From Kalmusia sp. IMI 367209 (Eukaryota > Ascomycota > Dothideomycetes > Pleosporales > Didymosphaeriaceae): 64,000 nucleotides of DNA. Location: positions 2,046,001-2,110,000 of the forward strand of contig JAPEUQ010000006.1 in the NCBI GenBank assembly GCA_027946365.1, in the 5' to 3' direction. The notes below the pieces were generated by a model, which ran no database searches, was not told the DNA's origin, and saw only the letters and a list, made by a program, of their open reading frames with translations. Made by a program: the position numbers and the translations under genes. Below are positions 1-13,000 of this stretch, one piece after another. Within the stretch, counting starts at the first letter, position 1. The number at the start of each line of letters is the position of its first letter.

Positions 1-1790
1 AACTGCTCGGGCGATGTAAATTTGAGTTCTAGGGGCATCCAACCATCCCGCGCGAGGTATGTTGGAGCATATCAAAACGTGCTTCTCAATAGCATGAACG
101 TCCCCGAAAATGTCGACGGGATCAATGCTTTGGCTGAAAGACTGTTTTAGCTGGTGCGAAGAGTGTAAAATGTCATCGAGAAGCTAAAGTTCTTCACTAG
201 TGGCAAATCTTTCGTCTCTCAATTTTCCGAATTTAGCCTCCGTGCCCACAAGAACCAATGCCCAGGCGAGAGCTTTGTGAAGATGCTCACAGAGATAGAG
301 GCAAACATCGTCAAGCAAACGTGCTGCAGCAATGTCCGCTACATCAAGGTTTGCTCCGTTGAGAGATATTCCATTGAAGACTAGCCAAACATTCTCTTCG
401 CCTTCAAGAAATCGCCACTGTAGGAAGCGCACACTCCGATCAAATGACGTAGAAGGCGACGGTCGGGCTGATCTCCGGAGGTAGTGGCCTCTCCTAGCTC
501 TACTGCAGCTCGATGAGACTCTAAGTACCGCGTCGCAAGAGCAAAATTCTTATTATTCCAAGCTGCCATGATCATCTGCGCGTTCAAGGTGAGGCGGTCT
601 TCCGCAGACAGGTTAGAGTCGTTATCTGGCGGAAGGCTTCGTTCAAAGCCAGTCTTGCAGTGCATTCTCGAAGTTTGGTGGAGAGCAATAGTGAATCGCC
701 GAGAACCGAGTCAAAGTTGACATTGTGTCATTAGTGTGTTGAATTGCTGTAATTGAAGAAGGCCAGGATGAAATTAGGGTTGTGGGAATGTCATGGTTGT
801 CTTGCGCATCACCTACATCTCTCTCTGACTGTGACTGTCGACCACTGTCAAAGATGTCTGTTTCGTTGCCCGTTTCGTTAGAAGTAAGCTCATTCGTATA
901 ACTATCAGATGGCACATCTGCATAGGAAAAGAAGGTGGGAGCGTTCGCAAAGTCTCGCGACATTGTTGGAAAGCTTTGTAGCTCCTCTTTCATCAGTCTT
1001 CCCTCATTGATTGCGCGCACGAACTAGTTGACAATGAAGTCGCGATACTCCACGACATCCCGAGGTGTAATACCAACGTCTTCTAGATCATGAACCACGT
1101 GTTACCAAGCTGCATTCTCCTCCTCATCGTCATAGACGGCATTTTCCGGACGTAAGCCTCCAAAATGAAGCCACGCTTTCCTCTCTATTTCCACCGCCTT
1201 GGGCCGACTAGAGCGCGACCCACAGCTCCCAGTATAAGAACTTGCCTATCATGTATCAGAGAATTGTAAAATCCATTGAGAAATCCCACGCTTGCAGTTC
1301 ATCTTTGTTGCAGCGTCCGCGATTTTTTGGGGTCCCACTTCAATCGATCCTACTTTCGTTTGCGCTTTGTATCTAGGCTATTGTAGTGAAGCAGGTAATT
1401 ATCAAGCTCTGCAAGCACATCAACACATGCTTCGTACGCATCCACGAGCTGTTGTTGCTTGTTCTGCGGGATGCTCTCGTGCTTATGGGCGATGTCTTCG
1501 AGCAGGTTCGTGAGACTTCAGGCTTTAGTCGTCAACGTTTTATACTTCCCAGTGGAATCGCGACCTAGTGTGAATTTATCCAGAGCACTCAAATGGGCCG
1601 TGGCTGAGCTTGCAATTTCTGTAAACGCGTGAGGCTACCACACAGAGCTTTAGTAGATCGCCGATGGAAATCTCGAAGCTTATTCTGTCGAATAAGCCAG
1701 AAACAGGACTCTCTTCGTATTGATTAAAGGCATGAGGCTCGTATCATTGTTGGTAGACATTAAGATGGGTCAAGCGCTGCTAGGTAGCCG
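1..1790 (-). pseudogene. Decayed fungal STAND-N / repeat-type protein gene, 3' end beyond window
   Basis: Reading the minus strand, conserved-looking protein segments follow each other in different frames. First comes a module with FDRISFEISIGDLLKLC (about 1790-1565). Next is SLTNLLEDIAHKHESIP through QQLVDAYEACVDVL and DRLKWDPKKSRTL to QVLILGAVG (about 1500-1225). Then PKAVEIERKAWLHFGGLRPE and DVVEYRDFIVN (about 1225-1010), and finally a region with GVCASYSGDFLKAKRMFG and DIAAARLLDDVCLYL down to position 1. In-frame stops lie at 1350-1352, 1102-1104, 1024-1026 and 184-186, with several frameshifts. I recognise these blocks as typical of fungal proteins with a conserved N-terminal module followed by a tetratricopeptide-like or STAND-type body. 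Several stops are explained by TGG to TAG or CAA to TAA, that is CpA to TpA. The reading frame past the stop at 184 stays open to the window edge, so the gene continues outside. It cannot encode a full protein as it stands. Confidence 0.8.
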
Positions 1791-2582
1791 ATAGCTGCAT
1801 GAGCTGAAGGCGACCTGCAGCTGTTTCTCTTTGCGCTTACCCCGTGGGGCGGTATGGCTTGGCTGTAACCCCGCCATCTTCACCCGTACTTATAGTCTGC
1901 AGAATTAAATTTTTGTATAAAACGTGGAATGTAGAGTGAAATGAAAACACTATGGCACATCTGATGTGAGACGAGGTGAGTAAATGAACGCGTTAACAAG
2001 TGGGGACATGACGCGCTTTCCCGTGCACTTTGGCGCTAACCTCTTCTGGAAACAGCCTACCTTCTGCGTGTAACAATGCGTAATGCCTTACTTTGGGTAT
2101 GTTTTCATTCATCTCAGTTCTAATGCGAGTGCATTATGAAGTGTCTAATAACGCGATTCATCTATGCTTCCTTTTAATTACAGTAAATACGAGATCAAAC
2201 CACTAGAGGACCATAACCCAAGTTACACATAGGACATATGAAGATGATCCAGAGACTAAGAACTTAGGAATATAGCATGTAAGACGAGCCTCTCAGTGAA
2301 TGACAGCTGGCAAGGCAATCGTCCCTCAACTCGGCTCTCTTTTCAGCTACTTGGCTGAATCTGCGATTTGATATCAAGGTCCAGCAGCGCAAACGAATGA
2401 ATGGCCAGCTTCAAGGACACGAGACCAACCTGCCTCAGCCTTGAGCTAGCCATTCTTATCGCGTGAGAATTACGGCTGTAGCGTACTACACCGGTGACTA
2501 TGGCCAGGATTAGCCGCTTTACATATACCTACTTTCAGCCCTATGGGCGTCCTAAGTGGAGACAGCTTTCACCTTCAAGCTC
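1791..2582. other. Intergenic region between divergent STAND-N genes
   Basis: About 790 bases separate the decayed minus-strand gene from the plus-strand ankyrin gene. I see no open frame with family resemblance here. It should hold the promoter of the ankyrin gene and the former promoter of the decayed gene. No clear TATA box stands out immediately upstream of 2583. Confidence 0.5.
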
Positions 2583-4991
2583 ATGGATCCACTTTCCATC
2601 GTATCCGGTATTATTGCCGTGCTTTCTGCCTCCGGAAAGACGCTGGAAGGCTTGGAGAAGATCTGGGGACTTCGTCATCGAGATAAACACTTTCGTGAGT
2701 TGTCTGGTACCGTAAGCTGCCTCTCCGTTTCATTGGATAGGCTTGATGACTCCGAGCAGATCAAAGGTCTCCAAGTTCTATCACGAAGCGTAGGGCTTGC
2801 GTTGGAGCACATTCAACGGAGCCGTATTGAAGTTCAAAACATCCGGAATTGTCTAGACGATATTGAAAGATTGTGTGGAGAAACGACTGCAATATTTACT
2901 GCCATCGACAGGCTAGTAGAAGAGATCAAACCAAAAAATGCACTCAAGCCTAAAAAGTCCTCATGGATCTACCGCAAATCTGAACTTACCCGATTGAAAG
3001 GTCAAGCGAAGGATGCTGTGGACTCTATGACGAACACAGTACTGATTCTTATCGGTCTTCAGTCTTCGACCGCGTTTGATATGCTAAGGTCACTTTTAGA
3101 AGCCTCGCCTTACATCACAGCCCAGAGTCTTGAACACCCACCGGGGTCGGAGCATCAAAGTCCTTATCTCGCGACTCAGATTGATAGTAGGACATCGTCG
3201 AGGGAGAGCTTTCATAGCATCGCCTCTAACGAAAGCTCTAACACGTTATTTCAATCTATTGCTCAAAGTCTTACGCATTCGGATAACTTAAGCTTCGGCT
3301 GCGAAAGATACTGTCAATGCAACTGTCATTCGGTCATTCATGCCTCTTCGCCCAATTGGATGAGGTATATATTCGGGTCGTTTACGGTTCATGGAAATGG
3401 TTCGGCTCTCTTCAGACGCCAAAACTGTGATAAAGACTCCTGCCGAGCAAGCGGGTCGTTCCGGATGCAGATCTCATATGTCACACCGAGATGGAAGTTT
3501 TTCGAAGCCTTAGTGTTTTGTATGGAAGCAGAAACCGTTACCCACTCCATTTCGTCACTACGTCTTGCCTTTCCCACGGTGATACCGTATACTGCGCAGA
3601 TCTGGAGCTTGGTGGAGCTTGGAAACATAGCCGAGTTGAGGAAGCTGTTCGGGAAACGATTAGCTTCGCCTAACGACGTTGGTTTAGACGGAACGTCGCT
3701 CTTGAAGGTAAACAATTTGCCTTGCAATGTTCTATATGCTGAGATTATGTTTTAGTACGCGTTAATCCATCAGCAACATGCAGTATGCTCGCTGTTACTC
3801 GATCTAAAGGCAAATCCTTTATATTGTGATCAACATGGAGTGTGAGTGCAATCCACTAGATCATAGGCAAAATATACAAAAGCTTTGATTAGGGGTAGAG
3901 CAGATACGAAGCTTCATATAAGATTTCTTATGTTCATTCGGCTGATGCTCGGAGATGGACGTCTCATAGCTTTGCTAACAAAGACCGCTGTTAGCATAGC
4001 AATTCAACCAGGTATCGATCGAATCCTCTCCGGGATGCACCTTGGAAGAGATAATAGTGCGAACGTGCAACTTTATGACAACTTCGGCATCATTGAAAAA
4101 GGCCGGGATCAACAATGCTTCAGTGAACTCCATCTCATCATCTTGCAACTGTCATCCAAGGATCTTGAGACCGTACTGAAGAATGACCAGACTGAGGTTA
4201 ACTCCCAGGATGCGAATGGACGGACGCCTCTCCTATGGGCCTCTTGGAGAGGTAATATAGGAAACGTGATTATGTTACTCAAATATGGCGCCGATATCAA
4301 CAAAGTTGATCACGAGTCATTCTCGCCCTTGGCAAGGGCATCTCAAGCCGGCCACTTGGCCGTAGTGCAAATCCTCCTGACAGAGAAAGCTTCAATAGAT
4401 GCCACAACCTCCTGGGGTCACCAACCAATTCATCTTGCAAGTGAGAACAAGCTTAACGGTCACAACGTAGTGGATGAGTTATTGGAGTGGGGCGCTAATG
4501 CAAACGCATATAGCAATGACACTGGTACGCCTTTGCATCATGCTGCTAACCGGGGATCTATCAAAACGATCAAATTGCTTCTTGACCACGGTGTTTTGAT
4601 CGATGCAATCGGCCTCAACGGATCCACAGCTGCCATGGTGGCTTTGTCTTGCTGGAATGAACCGGCGTTCTTCCAGCTAGCAAACGCTGGTGCTCGACTA
4701 GATATTGTCAGTAACAGCGGTTACAACATTATTCAGCTCGCGATCTGGACTGCCAGTATCAAGACGTGGGATCTCATCATCGAGCGCGCAGAAAACCATA
4801 CTCTTGGTCACATCAATGTAAGCGCGTTGCACAATGGCCATGATATTGAGCAATGTTTCCATGGCTGTCGCAATCTCTGGTTTCTTGGGGATCGGGCAAA
4901 GGTTCATCTAGAACGAGCGAAGTTCAAACGTATGATTGAAGCTTGCGGACTTCAACGCCCTAATCAATTCCGCTTTGGCGACTGCTTTTGA
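2583..4991 (+). CDS. STAND-N domain / ankyrin-repeat protein
   Basis: Three exons: 2583-3707, 3774-3841 and 3893-4991, giving 763 aa in one continuous frame. Intron 1 has GTAAAC...ATCAG, intron 2 GTGAGT...GATTAG. The ATG at 2583 is chosen because MDPLSIVSGIIAVLSASGKT is the usual opening of the fungal N-terminal domain of STAND proteins (Pfam PigL_N type). Residues about 1-180 form this helical domain; the middle is Ser-rich with a CQCNCH motif. Residues about 500-700 carry at least four ankyrin repeats (GRTPLLWASWRGN, SFSPLARASQAGH, GHQPIHLASE, GTPLHHAANRG). No NACHT or NB-ARC P-loop is visible, so this is an N-domain/ankyrin architecture without the central NTPase. Related proteins act in fungal self/non-self recognition, but the role of this one is not known. 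The facing pseudogene belongs to a related class. Confidence 0.82.
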
Positions 4992-7739
4992 TTCTTCTTC
5001 CTGCTCTTACTTTTGGTTGCAATCCAGATTGATATTTGAGCGTCTTGCGGATGTAATTAGCACAGATAGAACTTCCGAGCTAAATGTAGGTTCAGCGGTG
5101 CTCTATACCCTTCTCGATGACACTGTCGCTGCTGCCCCTGCGTAAGGGTCTGCAGGACCTTCTGAGGCTTTTTATTCTGAGCAGTGAAACTATTGAAATG
5201 CATGCGGCTCGTAGAAAAGAAGACTTTTAGTCATACTCTCAGCCTCTTCACCGGTCTTTATGCATGCAATAGCATTACCGTTTAGCCTTACCAATGGCTA
5301 AATACTGGTGGCTTATCACAACCCACCCATTCGTTTGGATTCCCATTTCCGGCGATCACTCTTGTCGTGCACTCAGTCGACTGGTCGCCTTATCATGTAG
5401 GTCGCGCTCCAAGCTACGTAACGCAATATTGACTCACAACTGACGTACATGCAGTCGGTGGGCATGACTGTGGACAGCAAGATCTATTTCAGGGATTTTC
5501 TCATCGGCAAAATGTTATTAATAGAGCTGAAAGCGAGGCTTATGGAAGACCATTCAATCCATTTTAACCAGGCACGTCAACATTATATAGATCATCCAAG
5601 GAAATTACTTCTCCCTCGATTACCTTAGCCTCACTTTACACGATTGGCAGTATATCATCGATAATCACAATCGATATATACACTCTATTCGCTTTCCCCT
5701 GAATTAATTGTACGTCTTTTGTACTAGAAATTAAAATATTATCAACCTTGAACATTCTTGATGAGTGCATCCGTCCTGTGAGTCACATGAGGCTACTCAG
5801 CCCACTTGGATACATAGATCAACGTGCGATAGAATAGCTATCTCTGACAAAAAAAATTACCAATGACGATCGCGGTACAATCGATTGCGGATGCTTGCGA
5901 TCTATCTGACAGGTCAGAAGTAGCCGCTGCTACAGTCATTCTACTCACTGTAGCTCTGCCATGTACCACGATATAAATCATTCAAATCACAGGTGTTGAT
6001 TAAAATAAGTCTATAATCTTGTGCGCACGTAGAGTTCATATACGTTGTCAAACTTTTAGAAATTCATTGTCATATGAGCCTAAGAAATCGTAGCTTATCC
6101 CACTAGTCCTGAGGGTCATGCGTAGGGAAATCCGGTCTTATAATGCGTGGCAGCCCATCTTGACACTATACAGACGAAGCAGCCTAATCGCAGCCTGAGT
6201 CAAAGTCAAAGTCAAGAGACCCCACCCTCACAACGCATGACAGTAAATATGACCAAGAAGTATGAGAGGTAGGAATTGTATGTTAGATAACCACAGAGAA
6301 CTTGTGAAATGTTTATTACAATGATGCCGTGGTGAATGGCCTAGCATGTTTATCAATAGCCATCTTCACTTAGCAACACGTTCAACTCTGGGAGCAGATC
6401 TATTGACAAGAAATGAAAGCCTGGCATTCAATTTCAAACTACATGAATTTATTTGTCCCGACTCGTCGTTCCATAGTATACACTCAAAACTTCGAATAGG
6501 TTCTTATATTATCGAAATGATTCTTTCTCACGGTTCTAGTTACCTTCACCTTAATTCTTTTCCTATGTCCTTACGCCCCGTCTTATCAAGCTACAAAGAG
6601 ATTGACGAGGACACTCCTGTTCAAATTCTGATATGAAATCTCTGTCTCTTATTCCTAAAATGTGTAATCAAAGATCTTTATTTCAAACTTGAAACCTGTA
6701 GACCTTATATTTGTATAGCACACTTGTCATGCTGAGACTATTTGACCCTTAATGACTGCTATCCAGTCCATATCCGCCTACTGCCGATTATCGTTCATAT
6801 ATCATTGCAGATTCTTTGCTTGCACTCTATGATTTAACCCACCTGGCTAAAACTTTCAGTGTCTGCTATTTCATTCTCGTAATCAGGCGAATGCAGCTGA
6901 TGTAGAGCCTAACACGCGAATAAGGCAGGTAAGGCATCGTGCATACATTGGTTAATACGAGGGAAGGGCGCTTATTCGTCAGCCATGCATGCAACAACGC
7001 GCCAGATCGAGCAGCCTTAACTCTCAGCCTGATGAGATATACTAAGCGCGTTGTTCACCTCTCGCACATCTTGCTGATTTCTTTCCTTCATCTCATTGTA
7101 CTTGCGTTCATCGAAATCCCGTTCGCGCATTCGTTTGCGTATCGACCTAGGGATGGAAAAGATCTTAGCACCATTTCCGTATCACCCAAGGAGCCCTCTT
7201 CACGCTGACAGCATGGCCTTGAGCGATATGGCATTGCGGTGAAGCGTCGTGGATCGTTCGGCGGCGCTGGGCGACGAGACCCAGTACTCGGCGAACACTG
7301 TATCTCTCGTGGTGGGTTGAAGACGTTTTTCCGCTCACAGAATGCGATAGTTCGTATCAGGTGCTGCGATCATCGTCTGTACGGCTAGAGCGATTTCGGT
7401 CACAACAGACCCGTTCACAGGCACCCAGAGTTGCTCCTGTCGCGCACCGTCAGCGTTCGCCCACTTCGAATCGCTACCTACTGACTACCTGCGCGCGGTG
7501 CACCGGCCAAGATGTACGAGGGGCATATATACGATATGATGTTGGAGGTACTTGCGGCGGGACATGGTGTAATCGTGTTGGCCGGAACTAAGCAGGCCAC
7601 GCGCTGGGCGGGTATTGACAAAACGGGATGGACGCTTGCGATGGAGAACAAAAGCGGCGAAAAGTGGCACTAGGGCCCACTTCAATCTGCTTATTGCTTG
7701 GTTACACCCCAATCCTCTGACTGCTCAGTAGCAGCGATT

Positions 7740-8332
7740 AGCAGTGGACGCCCCCTGATGCCTCCCGCTCGCCGGGCCCCTCCCGAGCCGACTTCGCAAT
7801 TACGCCGTCTGCCAGATTCCCCTCAAAAGTCTTTGTAAATTCTTTGTCGACCGATTCCCTCCGCCAACGTCAATCCATATACTAAGCTCGAGCGTATGTC
7901 TTTCTTCCTGCTGTTGGCTTCAGAAAAATCTAACGCGCGCGCTCAATAGGTCCTGACCACTCATCTATCAGAACTCGAGATCGGTTGCCGCCCGTCTACC
8001 TCCATCGCACCCCGACACGTACGTTCGATTCAGACGAGAAGCAACTCGCCCAAGACCTCGACCCTGCTCGTTACCCCACGCTCGACCTAGCCGCACAACA
8101 TCATCGCTAACGGCCGGCTACCATGATGGACGCACGTATTAGACAGTGCTCTAGTGGAGGCGGGGGTGGATGGGGCGTCCAAGGCTCGATGGGTCCATAT
8201 GGAGACTTCACCAACCCTGCGATGGGCGCAGAGGGGGTTCTTCCTGTCGGAAAGTCCATGTTGGAGCCATGGATTAAATTCTTGACCGCGTTTCTTAAGA
8301 CTTTAGTGGTCAAGAAGACAATTTTGTTCTGA
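7740..8332 (+). other. Promoter/leader-like G/C-rich island with short ORF from 8123
   Basis: Between 7740 and 8120 the plus strand is pyrimidine-rich, like leaders of fungal housekeeping genes. It contains a possible intron (GTATGT at about 7893 to CAATAG near 7950). An ATG at 8123 in a good context (taccATGATGG) opens 69 codons with a Gly-rich start (five glycines in a row) and ends at 8332. Past that point the sequence turns A/T-rich and no continuation is seen. This could be the 5' end of a gene truncated by rearrangement, or chance. No family is recognised. Confidence 0.22.
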
Positions 8333-8579
8333 TTCCTTGCTCTTTCTTTAAGGCCACGGATTGGCCTCTTATGTACCATTATCTTCGACTAAGCAAACGC
8401 GACGCTCCTAGGGACTGGATGGACGGAGACTGAACCTCCATTAATGGACATATATGTGTAGTAAATGATATTACTTTCAAGCTGTAATAGGCAACCCAGC
8501 AAGCCGTGTCTAACAAGAATGACCTCTTATAAGATTAGAGAATAACTCAAAGATACCCTCACATAATTATACCTCCGTT

Positions 8580-8615
8580 CAGCAGCCGCAACAGCAGCCG
8601 CGACAGCAGCCGCGC
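8580..8615. repeat. 12-bp tandem repeat, three copies
   Basis: Three head-to-tail copies of a 12-mer, CAGCAGCCGCRA, the last slightly changed. It lies in gene-poor DNA. If it were coding it would give a Gln/Pro-rich run, as in a fungal transcription factor, but no long frame surrounds it. Confidence 0.8.
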
Positions 8616-10090
8616 AGTCACTCATAAGAGCCTAAGCTGGTGAAGCATCAGCTAGGTATGGTAATGGAGGCAAGAAACGCTTTGAATAGAGTTTCGCCGT
8701 AAGAAAAGTGATAGGTATAATTGTGGGTATCAAACGGGTACTTACATTAGCTTGGCTACGCGTCCCGTACGGAATCGACACCCAATTGGAATGTGTACTG
8801 TCGCACCAAAAAGCAAAACAACGTAGCAGGATTCAGCGCACCACGTTTCGGTTATCGACCATCTGGGAAGTATGTCGGCTCTTTATGTCATGTCCGTGAT
8901 GGACGTGCGCCTTTAAGATTCGAACTGGTTCATAGCGTCTTACGGGGATGTCCCTTACTCGCGGCCTCGTTCATTTTGATTTTTGACGTCGATTGGTCAC
9001 ACTAATATGTCTCGATAGCGTCGAAATGAAGGGTGTAAAGACTCGCTTTGTGCTATGTTTGGAAAATGGTCTATAGATTAGTTGCCGTTTCGAACCATGT
9101 GGAGCAGCGCTTTGCTACATCCTGGCATTCATAGTAAGTAAAGCAGGCTTTCGCAGTCTATTGAGGGACGCTTTCGGATCGATCATATTGCCTATATACT
9201 AGGCATATGTGGCAATCGAGGAGTGACGTTTCGGACAAAAGGAAAGAAGCCGTCGAAAGAGGGGAAGACAACACCGAATCACTAAAAAGGGCCAACCCTG
9301 TTTTACTTATCAGTAAAGATCAGGACAACTTGTAGCTCATACCTCAATTGAAGCCTAACCGATTGCGTATTGGGTAGCGATTTAGAAACCCGGAGTTGCT
9401 CAAAAATTAGACAAACACACCCGCGTCACGCGTATCCTCCTTATTACCACAACGAACGACTATGCATCCCTTTTAGAAACTAAACTGTAGGCATTTCGGG
9501 ATCTAGCACTTGAGAATGATCGGAGTGCGCATATGCGCAATCGAATTTGGGTTGTAACACCACAGTAGATGCAATGATAGAACTCAGCGGTAGAGCCTGC
9601 ATCTTTGTTGCCGGTGGCGCTTGGCTTTTTATCGCTCCACCAACCAGGCTGTGCAATCAGCTGCAGATCTGACCCTGAACTGCATGAGAGTTTTCGTCGG
9701 ACGTGGCTGCAATCAAGTGGATAGCGCTCTCTATTATGTCGTCTCCAGCTTTTGGATCCCTTGATGTGACCCTTATCGACCTTTTACTCGAGAGAGCTAC
9801 GAAAAAGAACGTTTTGAGAACTAGAAAGATACGATTGGCAAAATCTCTTCAGCAGAGCTATGGTTTTCGAGACAGGAATAGTGGAGGCTGGAAGGGTGTC
9901 ATAGCCGTCCTCCGCTATTATTACAGTCACTACGTTCCACTTGATATATGAATGCCTTATCAGCTGTTAATTTTGATTTTGGATTGAATGGAATGAGGGA
10001 AACGTGTCAAAGAGCGATGTGCTTGACGTGATAATATACGACTTCATACCAACGTGTCGCTTATACTCATCATTCCTACAATGATTCTAT

Positions 10091-13000
10091 TCACATGATA
10101 ATTAGATCAACTCCTGGAATTCCCAAAGAGTCATCCAAACAACACAAACAAGACGTCCCATGTAAGAGATGAACCTGTTTTCCAGCCTGTATCCCAGCAA
10201 CTACGGCGGCCAATCGAGCCTGCCAATTACTGCAAGCGCGAAAGACAGCAGGCCCCTCCGGAAAATCCAAGAATTCGTCCCAACAGTCGAGGGACACGAG
10301 TTCATCCCAATGTTTTGGTTTCTCTACATGTTCTGTATTGTGCTTACAGGGCCGGCCCGCCGAGAAGTTATCGCTAACAAACATTGACGAAACGTCCAGG
10401 TCTCCAATACTTCTACCACGCTCATCGATTGATAGCAATGATTCGAGAAGGACAACTTGACGATCTCGTAGACCGCGAACACCCACATCGAGCGGCATTT
10501 CGTAGTCGGTGAACGTAAGATGCAGCGACGTACTCGCGAAACTGTTTAGAAAATGTCCATCGAACGGACAATGATTGACCAGTTTCCATGACGCTGGATC
10601 GGCGTCTTTTAGCCTAGGATTCGAAGGCGGCACAAGTAGGCACATTTCAGGTCGACCGAGATTACCAAAAACTCTGCTGATCGGGGCATTGATTGTATCA
10701 GTCGACGGGTCAGTTAGTAAAGTCGATGCGACATATATTGAATCGCCATTGGTCATGGCAAAGACTCCACAGAGGTCTTTTGGTGCTATGTCGAACTCCC
10801 CAGATTCAAACCAGGCTAAGCATGAGAAAGCTCGGGCTAGGAGTCCTTTCATACGACCTGGTTGTTTTGTATAACATGGAGAGAATCCTTCCAAAACTTC
10901 TTCTTCCTCGGATTGGCTCTGTCTCTGGGATAGATCTGTACCCAAGGGTTTGTCTTGTTCGTCGATGTCTATTGCACTATGGTAAGCGATCCACAAATCT
11001 TGTGGATCAGCCCATGGCGCCTCATACATCGCTTTTTCGATCACTTCGATCCTTACTGTGGCTCCCTCTAGGTTTGAGTACAGAGATGACGCAAAGTAAA
11101 ATGCATCAAAAGAAGTGACCAACTGTTGAGTTCCGATGTTCGACCACTCGGTCCACCAATGCGCAATATCCATACCTTTTGGATTAAATGAATCAGCTTG
11201 TATAGCAGCTTCAATCTCATCCATAGTCGCGGATACACCATCACGTACATCTAGTGTGTATGTGTCGTAGGTCAGGCTATGTTTTTTAGTGAACAAACCT
11301 GCAACCTTGTTGTGTCCGAGTAGCATTCCGTAGGTTTCCACTGGGCTATCATAAGAATGTCGGAGTAGAAACTGGTAACCGTCATGTTCTTGGAACCAAC
11401 TGGGAGGGACTAATTTGGATTTCTCGTCTGCCCGTTGTAGTGAGAGCAGAGTTGACCTATTGTAGCATCCCGCACATCCACCATGTCCGTGGCATTCCAT
11501 GGTGTCACAATTCAATGGGAGGGATGGATTTGTTGAGCAAGTTGCACTTGTGCCAGGATGACAGCTTTCGTTGCAATGAACGTCTGCTTTACTACAGATG
11601 CATTCCTCGCCTGCAGGATCGATGCATCTGCATAAGCTACTGGTCTCCAGCCCTGCATGACATGATGCTATAGTCTGGAAGCAGTGCCCAACTGCAAGAC
11701 GAGAGTGTCCAGTGTAGTGCGCCTCAAGTTCCTCGGCAGATCGCTTGCGGGAAGTTCGTGCATATGGAACAGCTGTGGCGAATTCATAATCATCAGAAGT
11801 GATGATCGCGGATGTATCAGGTTTGACATATCGTATGACTGTATCGGCAGCGTCGAGGCCTCGTGTCTTTGCTGCGCGCCGTAGCAGAGTAATTCTGTCT
11901 TCAGTACTTCCCAAAAGTTGCACCAGTACATGAAAATAACCTAATCCAAAGAAATATGGTGGTTTGTAATCTGGGTGACTTAGGAAACTCTTGCATCGTC
12001 TTGCACCAAGCTTCAATAATTTCATGAAATGAGTTCGAGTTGCCCCATTTGCACGCACAACCCGACCAGCGGCTTCCGCAAGAATAATAAACCACGGCAA
12101 CGGATCATGGCCAAGTTGTCGGAACCGTTCGTGAAGAGTAATAATAAATTTGCAACATCGCAACTCATCCGAACAAATATCTCTCGACTGGGCATTTACT
12201 GCGCCTAGAAACACGATTTGAAACTCTTCCATGGTGATCCTTGAAGTATCAGACGCTAAATGCCGCTCTACAAGCACTGGAGGAGAATAGTATCGCATGC
12301 GCGATAACGGCAATGACCAGAAGACTCCTTCTTTTACAGTTTCTCCTGCAAATATTGAAATGGTTAACAGAGAATTGGCCATAAGGCTATCCTTCATGTC
12401 AACTTCCTGCACACTCCCAGCGAGTACATGCATATTAGGATAGAGATGCCAGGACGATATTGCCAGGAGAACAGATCCGTCTCCGACCCTTTGTGGTATA
12501 CCACACATGAGTCGCTCCACAGCAGTGAGGGCAGAAGTCCATGCTTTCATCACGCTCCCATACGGCTCTCTTGCTGTGTTGACTGGCAATCCAACATTGT
12601 TGATGATGAGCATCAACTGCTTCTGCTGGAAGGGCTTTGCAGCGTCTGCCGTCTGAAGCCACGATCTTGCACTGGAATCCCAGGCTGAGAGTTGATTCCT
12701 GCCAATAGGTTGCTGAGATGCCATGATTGCAGCAAGACCGGTCGCATTGGTGGCGTCGTAAGCCTGGTGAATGTCTTCTTTCCGTCGTTCGACTAACTCC
12801 ACCCATAATGATGTAGCTTCTGTTGGGCTCCACATCCGGGCCAGCATACACGCAAGCAGATGTACGGCAATAGCGCCTTGTCCAGAGGTAGCCGCTGCCC
12901 ATATAGAGGTTCCATCAGCCCCAGCCTTGTCTGCAAACATCCCCGTCTTCAGGCTACGCTGTGAAGTATCCCCCAAAAGTTCGCAAATTTCCGAGACTCG

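Larger units (their letters stand above)
4992..10090. other. Gene-poor 5-kb stretch
   Basis: I find no recognisable gene here. Short open frames (for example 6346-6636 on the plus strand, or 9735-9951 from its first ATG) have no family features, no convincing splice partners and ordinary background composition. Base composition is uneven: A/T-rich around 5.2-7.2 kb and 8.4-10 kb, with a G/C-rich island about 7.2-8.3 kb that looks like a promoter and 5' leader (see separate entry). The stretch is best read as decayed or intergenic accessory DNA. Confidence 0.55.

Noticed and set aside
6346..6636. 96-codon frame with ATG
   Set aside because: A/T-rich, no motif, no flanking exons; length is expected by chance in 5 kb of gene-poor DNA.
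9080..9125. GTTTCGAACC as a minus-strand T-arm
   Set aside because: Flanking bases do not pair into a five-base stem and no D-arm is found at the required distance.
9575..9645. tRNA-like D-arm sequence (ACTCAGCGGTAGAGC)
   Set aside because: No T-arm (GGTTCGA-type) or acceptor-stem pairing follows at the right distance.
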